A stretch of DNA of 64,000 bases from Achromobacter sp. AONIH1 (GTDB taxonomy: Bacteria; Pseudomonadota; Gammaproteobacteria; Burkholderiales; Burkholderiaceae_B), in NCBI RefSeq assembly GCF_002902905.1, contig NZ_CP026124.1:2418001-2482000 (forward strand), given 5' to 3'. The first letter of the stretch is position 1. Each line of letters starts with the position of its first letter. Positions 16,449 to 30,693 of this stretch are shown piece after piece. A program made the translations under genes and the position numbers. The notes below the pieces were generated by a model. That model made no database searches and had not been told where the DNA came from. It saw only the letters and a program-made list of their open reading frames with translations.

Positions 16449-18110
16449 TCAGCGCGTGGCCTGGACCGCGCCTTCCAGCATTTCGCGCGCGTGTTCGCGG
16501 GTGGTGGCGGTGAGCTTGATGCCGCCCAGCATGCGGGCGATTTCCTCGACGCGGGCCGCGTCGTCCAGCGCCTCGATGCTGGACCGGGTGGTGCCGCGCG
16601 ATTCCGCCTTGCTGACCAGGAACTGGCTGTTGGCGCAGGCAGCGACCTGGGGCAGGTGGGTCACGCACAGCACCTGATGCCGCTCGCCCAATTCGCGCAG
16701 CAGCTTGCCGACCACTTCGGCCACCGCGCCGCCGACGCCGCTGTCGACTTCGTCGAAGATCAGCGTGGGCACGCGCGCCGCGCGGCTGGCGATGACCGAC
16801 AGGGCCAGCGAGATGCGCGACAGCTCGCCGCCCGAGGCCACCTTGGCCAGCGGGCGCGGCGAGGTGCCGGCATGGCCGGCCACCAGGAATTCGACCTGTT
16901 CGTTGCCGTGCGCGGACGGCGTCGCGGGTGACAGCGTCGGCTCGAAGCGGCCCCCCTGCATGGCCAGCGTCTGCATGGCCTGGGTGACCAGCTTGCCGAG
17001 ATCCTTGGCGACCTTGCGCCGGGCCGTGCCGAGCTTGGCCGCGGCGGCGTCGTAACGTGATTGGGCGGCCTGGGTCTGTTCGCGCAGGCTGTCGATGTCG
17101 GCGGCCGCCTGCAGGGCGGACAGCTGCGTGTGCAGGTCTTCGCGCAGGCCGCAAAGCCCGTCGGGTTCGACGCGGAACTTGCGCGCCGTCTCGAACACCG
17201 CGCTCAGGCGGGCCTCGACGTCGGCCAGCCGCTGCGGATCCAGATCGACGCGGCTGACATAGTTGTTCAGGTCGGACACGGCTTCGCTGACGGCGATGCG
17301 GGCCGATTCGATCTCATCGACCACGCCCTGCAAGCCGGGATCGTGGCGCAGCATCTGCTGCAGCCGTTGGCCGGCCGAGTTGAGCCGGTGATGGGCCGAG
17401 TCGCCGTCGCCGTCCAGCGCTTCCAGGATCTGGCCGGCGCCGTCCAGCAGCGATTGTGCGTGCGCCAGCCGCGTATGTTCGGACTGCAGCGCGTCCCATT
17501 CGTCCTGGCCCAGGTCCAGGCTGTCGAGTTCTTCCACCTGCCATTGCAGGCGTTCGCGTTCGGCGGCCAGGCCGGCGGCGTCTTTTTCGGCGGCTTCGAG
17601 CTGGCGGGCCAGCGTGCGCCAGAGCTTCCAGGCCTGGCCGACGGCCTGGCGCAGTTCGCCATGGCCGCCGTGTGCGTCCAGCAGGTCGCGCTGCGCGTCC
17701 GGGCGCATCAGGCTCTGGTGCGCGTGCTGGCCGTGGATGTCGACCAGGCTGTCGCCCAGCTCGCGCAGTTGCGCGACGGTGGCGGGCGTGCCGTTGATAT
17801 ACGCGCGGCTGCGTCCCTGGGCGTCGATCACGCGGCGCAGGGCGAGTTCTTCGTCAGCGTCGAATTCGCGCTCGGCCAGCCAGGGACGCAGCGTCGCGGG
17901 GGTATCGAAGACGGCGGAGATGTCGGCGCGCGCGGCGCCCTCGCGCAGCACGCTGGCGTCGCCGCGCTCGCCCAGCGCCAGGGCCAGGGCGTCGACGAGG
18001 ATGGACTTGCCCGCGCCGGTCTCGCCGGAAAACACGGTGAAGCCCGGGCCGAAATGGATCTCGGTCTGTTCGACGATGACGAAGTCGCGGATATGCAGGG
18101 TGCGCAGCAT
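16449..18110 (-). CDS. recN: DNA repair protein RecN
   Basis: SMC-like ATPase acting in double-strand break repair. 553 residues, as in E. coli. Walker A is GETGAGKS (29-36). A long coiled-coil middle region follows, and the C-terminal half has the ABC-type signature VASGGELSRISLAL and Walker B TLIFDEVDSGVGG. It starts 12 bases after the nadK stop, so it is probably read from the nadK promoter. I see no LexA-type CTGT-N8-ACAG box in that gap, although recN is SOS-regulated in enterobacteria. Confidence 0.96.
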   Translation of the reverse strand: MLRTLHIRDFVIVEQTEIHFGPGFTVFSGETGAGKSILVDALALALGERGDASVLREGAARADISAVFDTPATLRPWLAEREFDADEELALRRVIDAQGRSRAYINGTPATVAQLRELGDSLVDIHGQHAHQSLMRPDAQRDLLDAHGGHGELRQAVGQAWKLWRTLARQLEAAEKDAAGLAAERERLQWQVEELDSLDLGQDEWDALQSEHTRLAHAQSLLDGAGQILEALDGDGDSAHHRLNSAGQRLQQMLRHDPGLQGVVDEIESARIAVSEAVSDLNNYVSRVDLDPQRLADVEARLSAVFETARKFRVEPDGLCGLREDLHTQLSALQAAADIDSLREQTQAAQSRYDAAAAKLGTARRKVAKDLGKLVTQAMQTLAMQGGRFEPTLSPATPSAHGNEQVEFLVAGHAGTSPRPLAKVASGGELSRISLALSVIASRAARVPTLIFDEVDSGVGGAVAEVVGKLLRELGERHQVLCVTHLPQVAACANSQFLVSKAESRGTTRSSIEALDDAARVEEIARMLGGIKLTATTREHAREMLEGAVQATR

Positions 18111-18122
18111 GGGGGGCGCTAA

Positions 18123-19022
18123 CTACTCTACGTTGTCGGTGGCCTGCGGCATCAGGTTCCAGTGCAGCTTGCGGCGCAGGGTGGAGAAGAAACTGTAGCC
18201 TTCGGGGTGCACGAAGCGGACATTGTGGCGCGAGCGTTGCACCACGATGCGGTCGCCGGGTTGCAGGTCGGACCAGGTCTGCATGTCGAAGTGCACGCTG
18301 GCGCCCACGCCCACGCGCCCCATGGCGGTCAGGGTCATGTTGAGCACGCCGCTGTCGGGAATGACGATGGGGCGGTTGGACAGCGTTTGCGGCGCCACCG
18401 GCACCAGCACCATGGCGTTCATGCCCGGATGCAGGATGGGGCCGTTGGCGGACAGCGCGTAGGCGGTCGAGCCGGTGGGCGTGGCGATGATCAGGCCATC
18501 GGCGCGCTGCGTGTACATGAACGCGCCGTCCAGCTCGACGCGGACTTCGATCATGCCTCCGCGGCCGGCGCGGTTGAGCACCACGTCGTTCAGCGCGGTG
18601 GCCGAATACAGCTGCTGTTCGCCGCGCCAGGCGCTGCCCTCGAGCAGCATGCGTTCCTCGATCTGGAAGCTGCCTTCCAGCACGCGCGCCAGCGCGGCCT
18701 GCGAGTCCTGCAGCGGGATGTCGGTGATGAAGCCCAGCCGCCCATGGTTGATGCCGACCAGCGGCACGCCGAAGGGCGCCAGGTGGCGCGCCGCGCCCAG
18801 CACGGTGCCGTCGCCGCCCATGACCACCGCCAGCGAGGCGTTCTGGCCGATCTCTTCGAGCGAGGCGGCGGGGAATTCGGTGAGCCCGGTGTTGCGCGCC
18901 GTGTCGGCGTCGACCAGCAGCTGCCGACCGGCCTGCCTGAGCGCGAGCGCGAGCGCCCGCAACGGTGCGTCCAGGCCGGTGTCCTGGTATCTGCCGATCA
19001 GGGCGACGGTGGGAAAGTGCAT
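18123..19022 (-). CDS. nadK: NAD kinase
   Basis: Phosphorylates NAD+ to NADP+ using ATP or polyphosphate in the cytoplasm. 299 residues. The diagnostic GGDGT motif is at 69-73, followed by [13 protein letters not shown] and the NAD-binding [16 protein letters not shown] segment. It is transcribed leftward into recN with a 12-base gap and is divergent from hrcA, a gene order conserved in Bordetella and relatives. The start at 19022 opens directly into the family sequence [12 protein letters not shown]. Confidence 0.96.
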   Translation of the reverse strand: MHFPTVALIGRYQDTGLDAPLRALALALRQAGRQLLVDADTARNTGLTEFPAASLEEIGQNASLAVVMGGDGTVLGAARHLAPFGVPLVGINHGRLGFITDIPLQDSQAALARVLEGSFQIEERMLLEGSAWRGEQQLYSATALNDVVLNRAGRGGMIEVRVELDGAFMYTQRADGLIIATPTGSTAYALSANGPILHPGMNAMVLVPVAPQTLSNRPIVIPDSGVLNMTLTAMGRVGVGASVHFDMQTWSDLQPGDRIVVQRSRHNVRFVHPEGYSFFSTLRRKLHWNLMPQATDNVE

Positions 19023-19165
19023 GGCTGCGAGCGGATCAGAAAAGGCGACGCTGGAAAACGCGACACTTGCCCGGAATGGGCCAGTTTGCCGATTATATGG
19101 GGCCGCATATACGCTTGCGGGACAAAAATCGCCTCAATTGGAAAAGATTCCCTAAAATACCCGCC

Positions 19166-20170
19166 ATGGACGACCGTGCACGCGCGTTACTGAAGGCGTT
19201 GATCGAACGCTATATCGCCGATGGGCAGCCCGTGGGTTCGCGGACGCTATCCAAAGTCTTCGATCTTTCCCCGGCCACGATCCGCAACGTCATGTCGGAC
19301 CTCGAAGAGCTGGGCCTGATCCACAGGCCCCACACCTCGGCCGGGCGCGTGCCGACGCCGCGCGGCTATCGCATGTTCGTCGATTCCCTGCTGGCGGTGC
19401 AGTCGTACCAGCTGGAACCGCGCAACATGGGCGAGATGCTGTCGGCGGCCGAGCCCACCCGGGCCGTCAATGCCGCCGCCGCGCTGCTGTCCAACCTGAC
19501 CCAGTTCGCCGGGGTGGTGCTCACGCCCAAGCGCGCCCAGATATTCCGCCAGATCGAATTCATCCGCCTGTCCGACAAGCGCGTGCTGCTCATCATCGTC
19601 ACGCCGGATGGCGACGTGCAGAACCGCATCCTGTTCGTGCAGCGCGACTACGCCGAGTCCGAGCTGCTGGAGGCCGGCAACTTCTTCAATGTCCATTTCG
19701 CCGGCAAGTCCTTCGACGCCGTGCGCCGCACGCTGTCCACCGAACTCGCCCAGCTGCGCGAGGACATCTCGCGCCTGATGCAGGCCGCGGTCGAGGCCAG
19801 CGCCGAAGCGGCCGAGGACGGCGATGCCGTGGTGATCTCCGGCGAGCGCAAGCTGCTGGACGTGACCGACATCGCCTCCGACATGGACCGGCTGCGCAAG
19901 ATGTTCGCGCTGTTCGAGAAAAAGACCGACCTGCTGCAGCTGCTGGACGTCTCCAGCCGCGCGCAGGGCGTGCAGATCTACATCGGCGGCGATTCCCAGC
20001 TGGTGCCGATGGAAGAGGTGTCCGTCATCACCGCGCCGTACGGGGTCGACGGCAAGGTGGTCGGCACCCTGGGCGTGATCGGCCCGACCCGCATGGCCTA
20101 CGAGCGCGTCATTCCCATCGTGGACATCACGGCGCGCCTGCTGTCCAACGCGCTCAGCCACAACCAGTAG
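19166..20170 (+). CDS. hrcA: Heat-inducible transcription repressor HrcA
   Basis: Represses class I heat-shock genes by binding CIRCE elements, with GroEL controlling its folding. 334 residues from the ATG at 19166, where the family sequence [20 protein letters not shown] starts. The winged helix-turn-helix is [20 protein letters not shown] followed by [19 protein letters not shown]. The GAF-like C-terminal domain ends in [18 protein letters not shown] find no CIRCE sequence upstream of grpE or dnaK here, so its targets (for example groESL) are probably elsewhere. It is divergent from nadK, and hemH follows 46 bases later. Confidence 0.95.
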   Translation: MDDRARALLKALIERYIADGQPVGSRTLSKVFDLSPATIRNVMSDLEELGLIHRPHTSAGRVPTPRGYRMFVDSLLAVQSYQLEPRNMGEMLSAAEPTRAVNAAAALLSNLTQFAGVVLTPKRAQIFRQIEFIRLSDKRVLLIIVTPDGDVQNRILFVQRDYAESELLEAGNFFNVHFAGKSFDAVRRTLSTELAQLREDISRLMQAAVEASAEAAEDGDAVVISGERKLLDVTDIASDMDRLRKMFALFEKKTDLLQLLDVSSRAQGVQIYIGGDSQLVPMEEVSVITAPYGVDGKVVGTLGVIGPTRMAYERVIPIVDITARLLSNALSHNQ

Positions 20171-20216
20171 TTCCCAGTCAAAGCTGCATCCTCCTCGCGG
20201 AGGAAGGGGAGTTTTT

Positions 20217-21308
20217 GTGTTTCTTCGCCTGTTCAAGTACCTGTGGCCCGAACGCTACCTGCCCGAACCGGAGCAGGACGATCCCTTCAACGAGGATCCG
20301 CCGCCGCGCGCGCCGGGCAAGGTCGGCGTGCTGCTGGTGAACCTGGGCACCCCGGACGCTCCCACGGCCAGGGATATCCGCAAGTACCTGGGCGAATTCC
20401 TGTCCGACCCGCGCGTGATCGAAATTCCGCGCTATCTGTGGAAGCCGATATTGCATGGCCTGGTGCTGACCCTGCGCCCGAAGAAGCTGGCGCCGCGCTA
20501 CGCCGGCATCTGGCTGCAGGACGGCTCGCCGCTGATGGTCTACAGCCGCCGCCAGGCCGAGGGCGTGGCCGCGGCGCTGCGCGAGGCGGGCGTGGACGCG
20601 ACGGTGGAACTGGGCATGCGCTATGGCAACCCGTCGATCCCGGACGCGATCGGCCGGCTGCGCGCGCAGGGCTGCGAGCGCATCCTGACCGTGCCGCTCT
20701 ATCCGCAGTACGCCGCCAGCACCACCGCCACGGTGGTGGACGCCGTGACCCGCCACGCGGGGCGTCTGCGCGACCAGCCGGAGCTGCGCTTCATCAAGCG
20801 TTTTCATGAAGACGCGTTCTACCTGGACGCGCTGGCCGGCCGCATCGAATCCTATTGGCGCGAGCATGGTCGTCCGCAGAAGCTGGTGATGAGTTTCCAC
20901 GGCCTGCCGCGCTACTCGATCGAGCTGGGCGACCCCTACTACCGCGATTGCATGGAAACGGCGCGGCTGCTGTCGCAGCGTCTGTCGCTGCCGCGCGAGC
21001 AGATCGAAGTCACCTTCCAGAGCCGCTTCGGCGCGGCCCGCTGGCTGGAGCCCTATACCGAGCCCACGCTCAAGATGCTGGCCGCCGCCGGCGTGACGGA
21101 CGTGGACGTGGTGTGCCCGGGTTTTGTGGCAGACTGTCTGGAAACCCTGGAGGAAATCAGCCAGGAATGCCGCCATGCCTTCCTCGAGGCCGGCGGCAGG
21201 CAGTTCCGCTACATTCCCGCCCTGAACGACGATCCGGCCTGGATCGCCGGCCTGGCAGGCTTGACGGCCAGGCATCTGCAAGGGTGGGGCGCGCACTCAC
21301 CGACTTGA
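20217..21308 (+). CDS. hemH: Ferrochelatase
   Basis: Inserts Fe2+ into protoporphyrin IX to give haem. 363 residues. It starts at GTG (20217), supported by a strong AGGAAGGGGAG ribosome site; no ATG fits the family start. Family motifs: VGVLLVNLGTPDAP near the N-terminus, the catalytic His in SFHGLPRYS, and CPGFVADCLETLEEI with the conserved Glu. It lies within the heat-shock cluster between hrcA and grpE, an arrangement known from Bordetella-type genomes. Confidence 0.97.
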   Translation: MFLRLFKYLWPERYLPEPEQDDPFNEDPPPRAPGKVGVLLVNLGTPDAPTARDIRKYLGEFLSDPRVIEIPRYLWKPILHGLVLTLRPKKLAPRYAGIWLQDGSPLMVYSRRQAEGVAAALREAGVDATVELGMRYGNPSIPDAIGRLRAQGCERILTVPLYPQYAASTTATVVDAVTRHAGRLRDQPELRFIKRFHEDAFYLDALAGRIESYWREHGRPQKLVMSFHGLPRYSIELGDPYYRDCMETARLLSQRLSLPREQIEVTFQSRFGAARWLEPYTEPTLKMLAAAGVTDVDVVCPGFVADCLETLEEISQECRHAFLEAGGRQFRYIPALNDDPAWIAGLAGLTARHLQGWGAHSPT

Positions 21309-21560
<252 letters not shown>

Positions 21561-21617
21561 GGCGACCCCGATTTTTCGCAAAGGTTCCGCCGCCGGGGAA
21601 TATTTCGCTATCCCGGG

Positions 21618-21643
21618 CTTGAAATAGGGGTATTGGCCCCCAT
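21618..21643 (+). promoter_or_regulatory. Sigma-32 heat-shock promoter of grpE
   Basis: CTTGAAA (-35, 21618-21624) and CCCCATT (-10, 21637-21643) are separated by 13 bases. This is a near-perfect match to the RpoH consensus, 39 bases upstream of the grpE start. Confidence 0.85.
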
Positions 21644-21681
21644 TCATGTCTGCGAAAGCCATTCTTTTTGGAGGATTCCCC

Positions 21682-22239
21682 ATGACGGCACCCCACGAGC
21701 CCGCAGACCAGACGCCCGAGCACGGCGCCGCCGCCGACGCGGCCCCCGCCGCCCAGGACGACCTGCTGGCCGAGCTGAACGAGCTGCGCGCCCAACTGGA
21801 CGCCGCCCAGGCCACCGTCAATGAACAGCATGACCAGCTGCTGCGCGTGCGCGCGGAAGCCGAGAACGTGCGCCGTCGCGCCCAGGAAGACGTGTCCAAG
21901 GCCCGCAAGTTCGGCATCGAGTCGTTCGCCGAGAGCCTGGTTCCGGTCAAGGACAGCCTGGAAGCCGCGCTGGCCCAGCCCGAACAGACCGTGGACACCC
22001 TGCGCGAAGGCGTGGAAGTGACCCTGAAGCAGCTGGCCGCCGCCTTCGAGCGCAACCTGCTCAAGGAAATCGCGCCGGCCCAGGGCGACAAGTTCGATCC
22101 GCACCTGCACCAGGCGATTTCGTCGGTGCCGGCCGATCAGCCCGCCAACACCGTGTTGCAGCTGCTGCAGAAGGGCTACGCCATTGCCGACCGCACGCTG
22201 CGGCCCGCATTGGTGGTGGTGTCCGCCGGCCAGGGCTGA
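21682..22239 (+). CDS. grpE: Nucleotide exchange factor GrpE
   Basis: Releases ADP from DnaK in the chaperone cycle. 185 residues from the ATG at 21682, preceded by GGAGG. An upstream in-frame ATG at 21646 lies only 3 bases past the sigma-32 -10 element and cannot be the start. The long N-terminal coiled coil (about 30-95) leads into the family signature ([20 protein letters not shown]) and the C-terminal beta domain ([31 protein letters not shown]). It is followed by a thioredoxin-like gene and dnaK. Confidence 0.96.
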   Translation: MTAPHEPADQTPEHGAAADAAPAAQDDLLAELNELRAQLDAAQATVNEQHDQLLRVRAEAENVRRRAQEDVSKARKFGIESFAESLVPVKDSLEAALAQPEQTVDTLREGVEVTLKQLAAAFERNLLKEIAPAQGDKFDPHLHQAISSVPADQPANTVLQLLQKGYAIADRTLRPALVVVSAGQG

Positions 22240-22260
22240 AACCGGACGATCCCCCCCGCC

Positions 22261-22665
22261 ATGAGCGCGCCCCAATTCGACCCGGCCAGCTTTTTCGAGG
22301 CCTTCGGCATGCGCCGTGTCGATTCCGCCGGTTTCGACGCGGCCGTGGTCCAGGCGCCGGGCGACGATCTGCGCTGCGTGTTCCTGTGGGGGCAGGACTG
22401 CTACAACTGCAATATCTTCAAGCAGACCGCCCTGCTGCACCGGGATGCGCTGCTGGAATTGGATCTGAGGTGGTTCGAGGCCGACGTCTACGCCGACGAG
22501 CCGCTGGGCCGGCGCTTTTCGCTGCATGGCGTGCCCACCTTCGTGCTGTACCGGGCGGGCAAGCGGCTGGGACGCATCACCGGCTGGCCGGGCCTGCCCC
22601 AGTTCACGGCGGCGATCCGCCGGCTGCGTGAGCCGCCTCCGGAAAATTCCGCCGGGACGTCTTGA
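22261..22665 (+). CDS. Thioredoxin-like protein with CYNC active site
   Basis: 134 residues, cytoplasmic (no signal peptide). The thioredoxin fold is shown by FLWGQDCYNC (redox pair Cys47/Cys50) and the cis-proline segment HGVPTFVLY (Pro92). The active-site pair is preceded by WGQD rather than the canonical WAxW, so its partners may differ from thioredoxin itself. It lies 21 bases after grpE and its stop codon overlaps the dnaK heat-shock promoter. It is therefore probably transcribed from the grpE sigma-32 promoter as a heat-shock-linked redox protein. Confidence 0.85.
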   Translation: MSAPQFDPASFFEAFGMRRVDSAGFDAAVVQAPGDDLRCVFLWGQDCYNCNIFKQTALLHRDALLELDLRWFEADVYADEPLGRRFSLHGVPTFVLYRAGKRLGRITGWPGLPQFTAAIRRLREPPPENSAGTS

Positions 22666-22690
22666 AAAACCCTGCCGGCGGCCCCAGTTA
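22661..22690 (+). promoter_or_regulatory. Sigma-32 heat-shock promoter of dnaK
   Basis: CTTGAAA (22661-22667), 14 bases, then CCCCAGTTA (22682-22690) match the RpoH consensus. The -35 overlaps the stop codon of the thioredoxin-like gene. It lies about 58 bases upstream of dnaK. Confidence 0.75.
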
Positions 22691-22747
22691 TGCGGGGACA
22701 GTAAATTTTCTCTATTTTCATAGATATACATTCAAGGTAAACCCACC

Positions 22748-24673
<1,926 letters not shown>

Positions 24674-24698
24674 TGGCCAGGCTCTGACCTGCCCAGCG

Positions 24699-24733
24699 CC
24701 GCCCGGTAGCCGGATTTTCCGCCTACCGGGCGG
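24699..24733 (+). other. Stable hairpin in the dnaK-dnaJ gap
   Basis: CCGCCCGGTAG (24699-24709) pairs perfectly with CTACCGGGCGG (24723-24733) around a 13-base loop. There is no T-run after it, so it is more likely to attenuate or stabilise the message (giving more dnaK than dnaJ) than to end it fully. Confidence 0.6.
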
Positions 24734-24782
24734 ACTCATTCTGTAGCACTGAAAAGAAGGCTCGCTTCCGGGCCCACCGATC

Positions 24783-25910
24783 ATGGCAAAACGTGACTAT
24801 TACGAAGTCCTGGGCGTGGCGAAGAACGCCTCGGACGACGAACTGAAGAAGGCCTATCGTAAGCTGGCCATGAAGTACCATCCGGACCGCAATCCGGATA
24901 GCAAGGAAGCCGAAGAGAAATTCAAGGAAGCCAAAGAGGCCTATGAAGTCCTGGGCGACGAGCAGAAGCGCGCCGCCTACGACCGCTATGGCCACGCCGG
25001 CGTCGATCCCAATGCCGCGGGCATGGGCGGCGGCATGGGCGGCGGCTTCGCCGATGCGTTCGGCGACATCTTCGGCGAGATCTTCGGCGGCGGCGGTGGC
25101 GGCCGTCGCGGCGGCGGCCCGCAGGTCTACCGCGGCGCCGATCTGAAATACGCGCTGGAAATCACGCTGGAGCAGGCCGCGGCCGGTTTTGACACCGAGA
25201 TCCGCGTGCCCAGCTGGGAAAACTGCGACACCTGCAAGGGCTCGGGCGCCAAGCCCGGCACCTCGCCCAAGACCTGCCGCACCTGCGGCGGCTCGGGCGC
25301 GGTCCGCATGCAGCAGGGTTTCTTCAGCGTGCAGCAGACCTGCCCGACCTGCCACGGCAACGGCAAGGAAATCACCGATCCCTGCCAGGCTTGCGATGGC
25401 GTGGGCCGCATCCGCCGCAACAAGACCCTGCAGGTCAAGATTCCGGCCGGCATCGACGACGGCATGCGCATCCGCTCCAGCGGCAATGGCGAGCCGGGCA
25501 TCAATGGCGGTCCTCCGGGCGACCTGTATGTGGAAATCCACATCAAGAAGCACCAGATCTTCCAGCGCGACGGCGACGACCTGCATTGCGAGCTGACCAT
25601 CCCGTTCACCACGGCGGCGCTGGGCGGCGAGCTGCAAGTGCCGACGCTGGGCGGCAAGGCCGAGATCTCGATCCCCGAAGGCACGCAGTCGGGCAAGACC
25701 TTCCGCCTGCGCGGCAAGGGCATCCGCGGCGTGCGCGGCAGCTATCCGGGCGACCTGTACTGCCACGTGGTGGTCGAGACGCCGGTGCGCCTGAGCGACG
25801 AGCAGAAGAACATCCTGCGCCAGTTCGAGGCCTCGCTGAACGACGGCGGCGACCGCCATTCGCCGCAAAGCAAGTCCTGGACCGACCGGGTGAAGGAATT
25901 CTTCAGCTGA
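24783..25910 (+). CDS. dnaJ: Chaperone protein DnaJ
   Basis: Hsp40 co-chaperone that delivers substrates to DnaK and stimulates its ATPase. 375 residues. The J domain has HPD at 33-35, followed by a Gly-rich linker (about 78-115). The zinc-binding region carries four CxxCxGxG repeats ([32 protein letters not shown]). The C-terminal substrate-binding domains contain PGDLYV and PGDLYC. The ATG at 24783 fits the family start. It ends the heat-shock block, with a terminator 40 bases further on. Confidence 0.98.
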   Translation: MAKRDYYEVLGVAKNASDDELKKAYRKLAMKYHPDRNPDSKEAEEKFKEAKEAYEVLGDEQKRAAYDRYGHAGVDPNAAGMGGGMGGGFADAFGDIFGEIFGGGGGGRRGGGPQVYRGADLKYALEITLEQAAAGFDTEIRVPSWENCDTCKGSGAKPGTSPKTCRTCGGSGAVRMQQGFFSVQQTCPTCHGNGKEITDPCQACDGVGRIRRNKTLQVKIPAGIDDGMRIRSSGNGEPGINGGPPGDLYVEIHIKKHQIFQRDGDDLHCELTIPFTTAALGGELQVPTLGGKAEISIPEGTQSGKTFRLRGKGIRGVRGSYPGDLYCHVVVETPVRLSDEQKNILRQFEASLNDGGDRHSPQSKSWTDRVKEFFS

Positions 25911-25952
25911 ATCGCCGGATAGGGCGCCAATCTGGCGCCCCGGCTTGCGTAT

Positions 25953-25986
25953 CCCCGCAAGGGCGTCATGCCTTGCGGGGATTTTT
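25953..25986 (+). terminator. Rho-independent terminator of dnaJ
   Basis: CCCCGCAAGG (25953-25962) and CCTTGCGGGG (25971-25980) form a 10-base stem followed by ATTTTT. A second GC-rich dyad, GGGCGCC/GGCGCCC, lies just before it (25922-25940). Confidence 0.85.
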
Positions 25987-26206
25987 CATCGCAGGGCCGC
26001 CTCCAAGATGAAATGCCCCCTTTGGGGGCAGCTAGCGCCCGCAGGGCGCGCGGCCTTGGCGGCCTATTTCGACGGGCAAAAAAAACCGCGGCATCTCTGC
26101 CGCGGCTGCACTGCATCCGCTTGTCGTAGCTGAAAAAACCGGCCCCGGACCATGATGCCGTCCGAGGCCGGCCGGGCTACAGCAAGCAGCTCACCGGATG
26201 GCCGGT

Positions 26207-26602
26207 TCAGCGCACGATCGGCGGGTATTCCAGCTCGCCGAAGGTGTACTGGCCGCTGGCCTTGGCCTGCGCCAGTTCGGCCTCCACGTCGGCGCGCGAC
26301 TTCGCGGCCTTGGCCGCGGGGGCGGCGGCGACGGGCGGGTATTGCAGTTCGCCAAAGGTGTATTGGCCGTTGATCTTGGCTTGTTGCAGCTCATCGCTCA
26401 CTTGCTGCGAGCTCAGGCTGGTTGCCTGGGGCAGGGCGGGCGGATAGTCCAGCTCGCCGAACGTGTACTGGCCGCTGGCCTTGGCTTGTTGCAGTTCGGT
26501 GGCGACCTGGGCGCTGCTCTTGGCTTGCGACAGATCGGCGGCTTGGGCGCCGGCGCCGACCAGGGCCAGCGAAATCAGCAGGGTGGTAGTCAGGGTTTTC
26601 AT
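26207..26602 (-). CDS. DUF4148-family exported protein with three GQYTFGELxYPP repeats
   Basis: 131 residues from the ATG at 26602 (GGAGG upstream). An N-terminal signal peptide (MKTLTTTLLISLALVGAGAQ, then AA) indicates export to the periplasm. The mature part is three copies of a unit of about 35 residues ending in QAKxxGQYTFGELxYPP; a single such unit defines DUF4148 proteins, which are abundant in Burkholderiales and of unknown function. The Ala/Pro-rich spacers between copies differ, so the repeats arose by internal duplication. It is a stand-alone gene. Confidence 0.85.
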   Translation of the reverse strand: MKTLTTTLLISLALVGAGAQAADLSQAKSSAQVATELQQAKASGQYTFGELDYPPALPQATSLSSQQVSDELQQAKINGQYTFGELQYPPVAAAPAAKAAKSRADVEAELAQAKASGQYTFGELEYPPIVR

Positions 26603-26988
26603 GGTAGACCTCCGTGTCTTGGATTTAGGGTGCGAATCCGGCGGGTCTCCGTCGTGGTTCGTCATGTGTTCCCGATGACTGAATTCTCCGCGTTATCCCA
26701 CCTGGGATAAACCCGCATTCGTTGAAAACATCTTTCCAAATAACCGAGTAATAAATTTCTTTCTTATGAATTGCCCCACAGGTGGAAGGGAGAATGCCTT
26801 CGGGGCGGCTTGGCCGGCCGTGGGAGATCCGGCTGGGGGCGGAGGCACCTGCGTGGGGTAGCGGCATGCGCAGCTCCGTGCGGGCAGGCAGGGCGGCGCA
26901 TCATGACGGCGCGCCAAAAGAAAAGCCCCTGCCGAGGCAGGGGCTGGATGGGCAGCAGCGGGGCGGGCGAGGCCGCCCCTGTTGGGCG
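26603..26988. other. Intergenic region, DUF4148 promoter side and M16 terminator
   Basis: 386 bases with no supported gene. The AT-rich stretch 26725-26770 is the likely leftward promoter region of the DUF4148 gene. The right part carries the M16 protease terminator (26917-26944). Confidence 0.4.
26917..26944 (-). terminator. Rho-independent terminator of the M16 protease gene
   Basis: GCCCCTGCC (26925-26933) and GGCAGGGGC (26936-26944) form a tight hairpin, which on the minus strand runs into TTTTCTTTT. It is correctly placed 45 bases past the protease stop. Confidence 0.85.
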
Positions 26989-29745
<2,757 letters not shown>

Positions 29746-29839
29746 GGCGAATCATTCCTTGGTCATGGCAGAATCCGTTGGAGTGTATACGGTGTGATAG
29801 GTTCAGGCTGTTCCGGGCCGCGCACCCAAGGAATCCCGC

Positions 29840-30442
29840 ATGTCCCTGTCTTTGGAAATCGAAACGCCGCGTCTGCTGCTGCGGCAATGGCGCGCCGCCG
29901 ACCGCCGGCCTTTCGCCGAGCTGAACGCCGATCCGCAAGTCACTGAATTCCTGGTGCCACTGGACGCCGCGCAGAGCGATGCGCTGGCGGACCGGCTGGC
30001 GGCCGAAATCGATGAGCATGGCTGGGGCGTCTGGGCGGTCGAAGCGCCAGGCGTGGCGCCGTTTATTGGTTTCGTCGGCATCCGGCCGCTGTCGTCCGCA
30101 CTGCCTTTCGCGCCTGGCATCGAGATCGCCTGGCGGCTGGCGCGCCCATACTGGGGGCGTGGCTATGCGGCCGAGGCCGCGCGGGCCGCGCTGAGGGTGG
30201 GCTTCGAGCAGTTGCGCGCGCCCGAGATCGTCGCGTTCACGGTGGCGGAAAACCGGCGCTCGCGCGCGGTGATGGCGAAGCTGGGCATGCGCGAGGATCC
30301 CGTCCCGTTCCGGCATCCCGCCTTGCCCGAGGACCATACGCTCAGCCTGCATGTGCTGTATCGGCTGCGTCAGCAGGACTGGCGCGCGGCGTCCGGTCGC
30401 GATGGTGATGGGGACCGCTGCACGCCGGTCGCGGCCGCATAA
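29840..30442 (+). CDS. GNAT acetyltransferase, RimJ/RimL type
   Basis: 200 residues with the Acetyltransf_3 pattern: ETPRLLLRQWRAADRRPF at the start, EIAWRLARPYWGRGYAAEAA for the acetyl-CoA-binding motif A, and FTVAENRRSRAVMAKLGM for motif B. Members acetylate protein N-termini, amino acids or antibiotics; the substrate here is not predictable. It is divergent from the M16 protease with a 94-base gap. The last 20 or so residues are low-complexity. Confidence 0.88.
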   Translation: MSLSLEIETPRLLLRQWRAADRRPFAELNADPQVTEFLVPLDAAQSDALADRLAAEIDEHGWGVWAVEAPGVAPFIGFVGIRPLSSALPFAPGIEIAWRLARPYWGRGYAAEAARAALRVGFEQLRAPEIVAFTVAENRRSRAVMAKLGMREDPVPFRHPALPEDHTLSLHVLYRLRQQDWRAASGRDGDGDRCTPVAAA

Positions 30443-30693
30443 CGGCCCGCGCGGCACGCGGTCATGCCGTGTTGCGACGCAACAAGCAGGCGCGGAGCCG
30501 TGGATTTGAAGACCGCCCGGTCACGGGTGTAAGCTGTCCGCACCGTATCACCTGTTGCAGACGGGGTGCGCGACAGCCGCTTAGCAGGTTTCCCGTCCAA
30601 CGCCAGACGCCGCTGGTTCATCGCGGCGCCGGTGCTTGTGTTCGCGCCTTCGCCGCCGGCATCCTGCCGGCGCATCTTTCGGAGGAACGACCC

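Noticed and set aside
18111..18122. LexA box ahead of recN
   Set aside because: The 12-base nadK-recN gap holds no CTGT-N8-ACAG-like sequence.
26010..26060. GC-rich hairpin sequence (TGCCCCCTTTGGGGGCA) after the dnaJ terminator
   Set aside because: It resembles a dispersed element, but only one copy is present in the window, so it is not called as a repeat.
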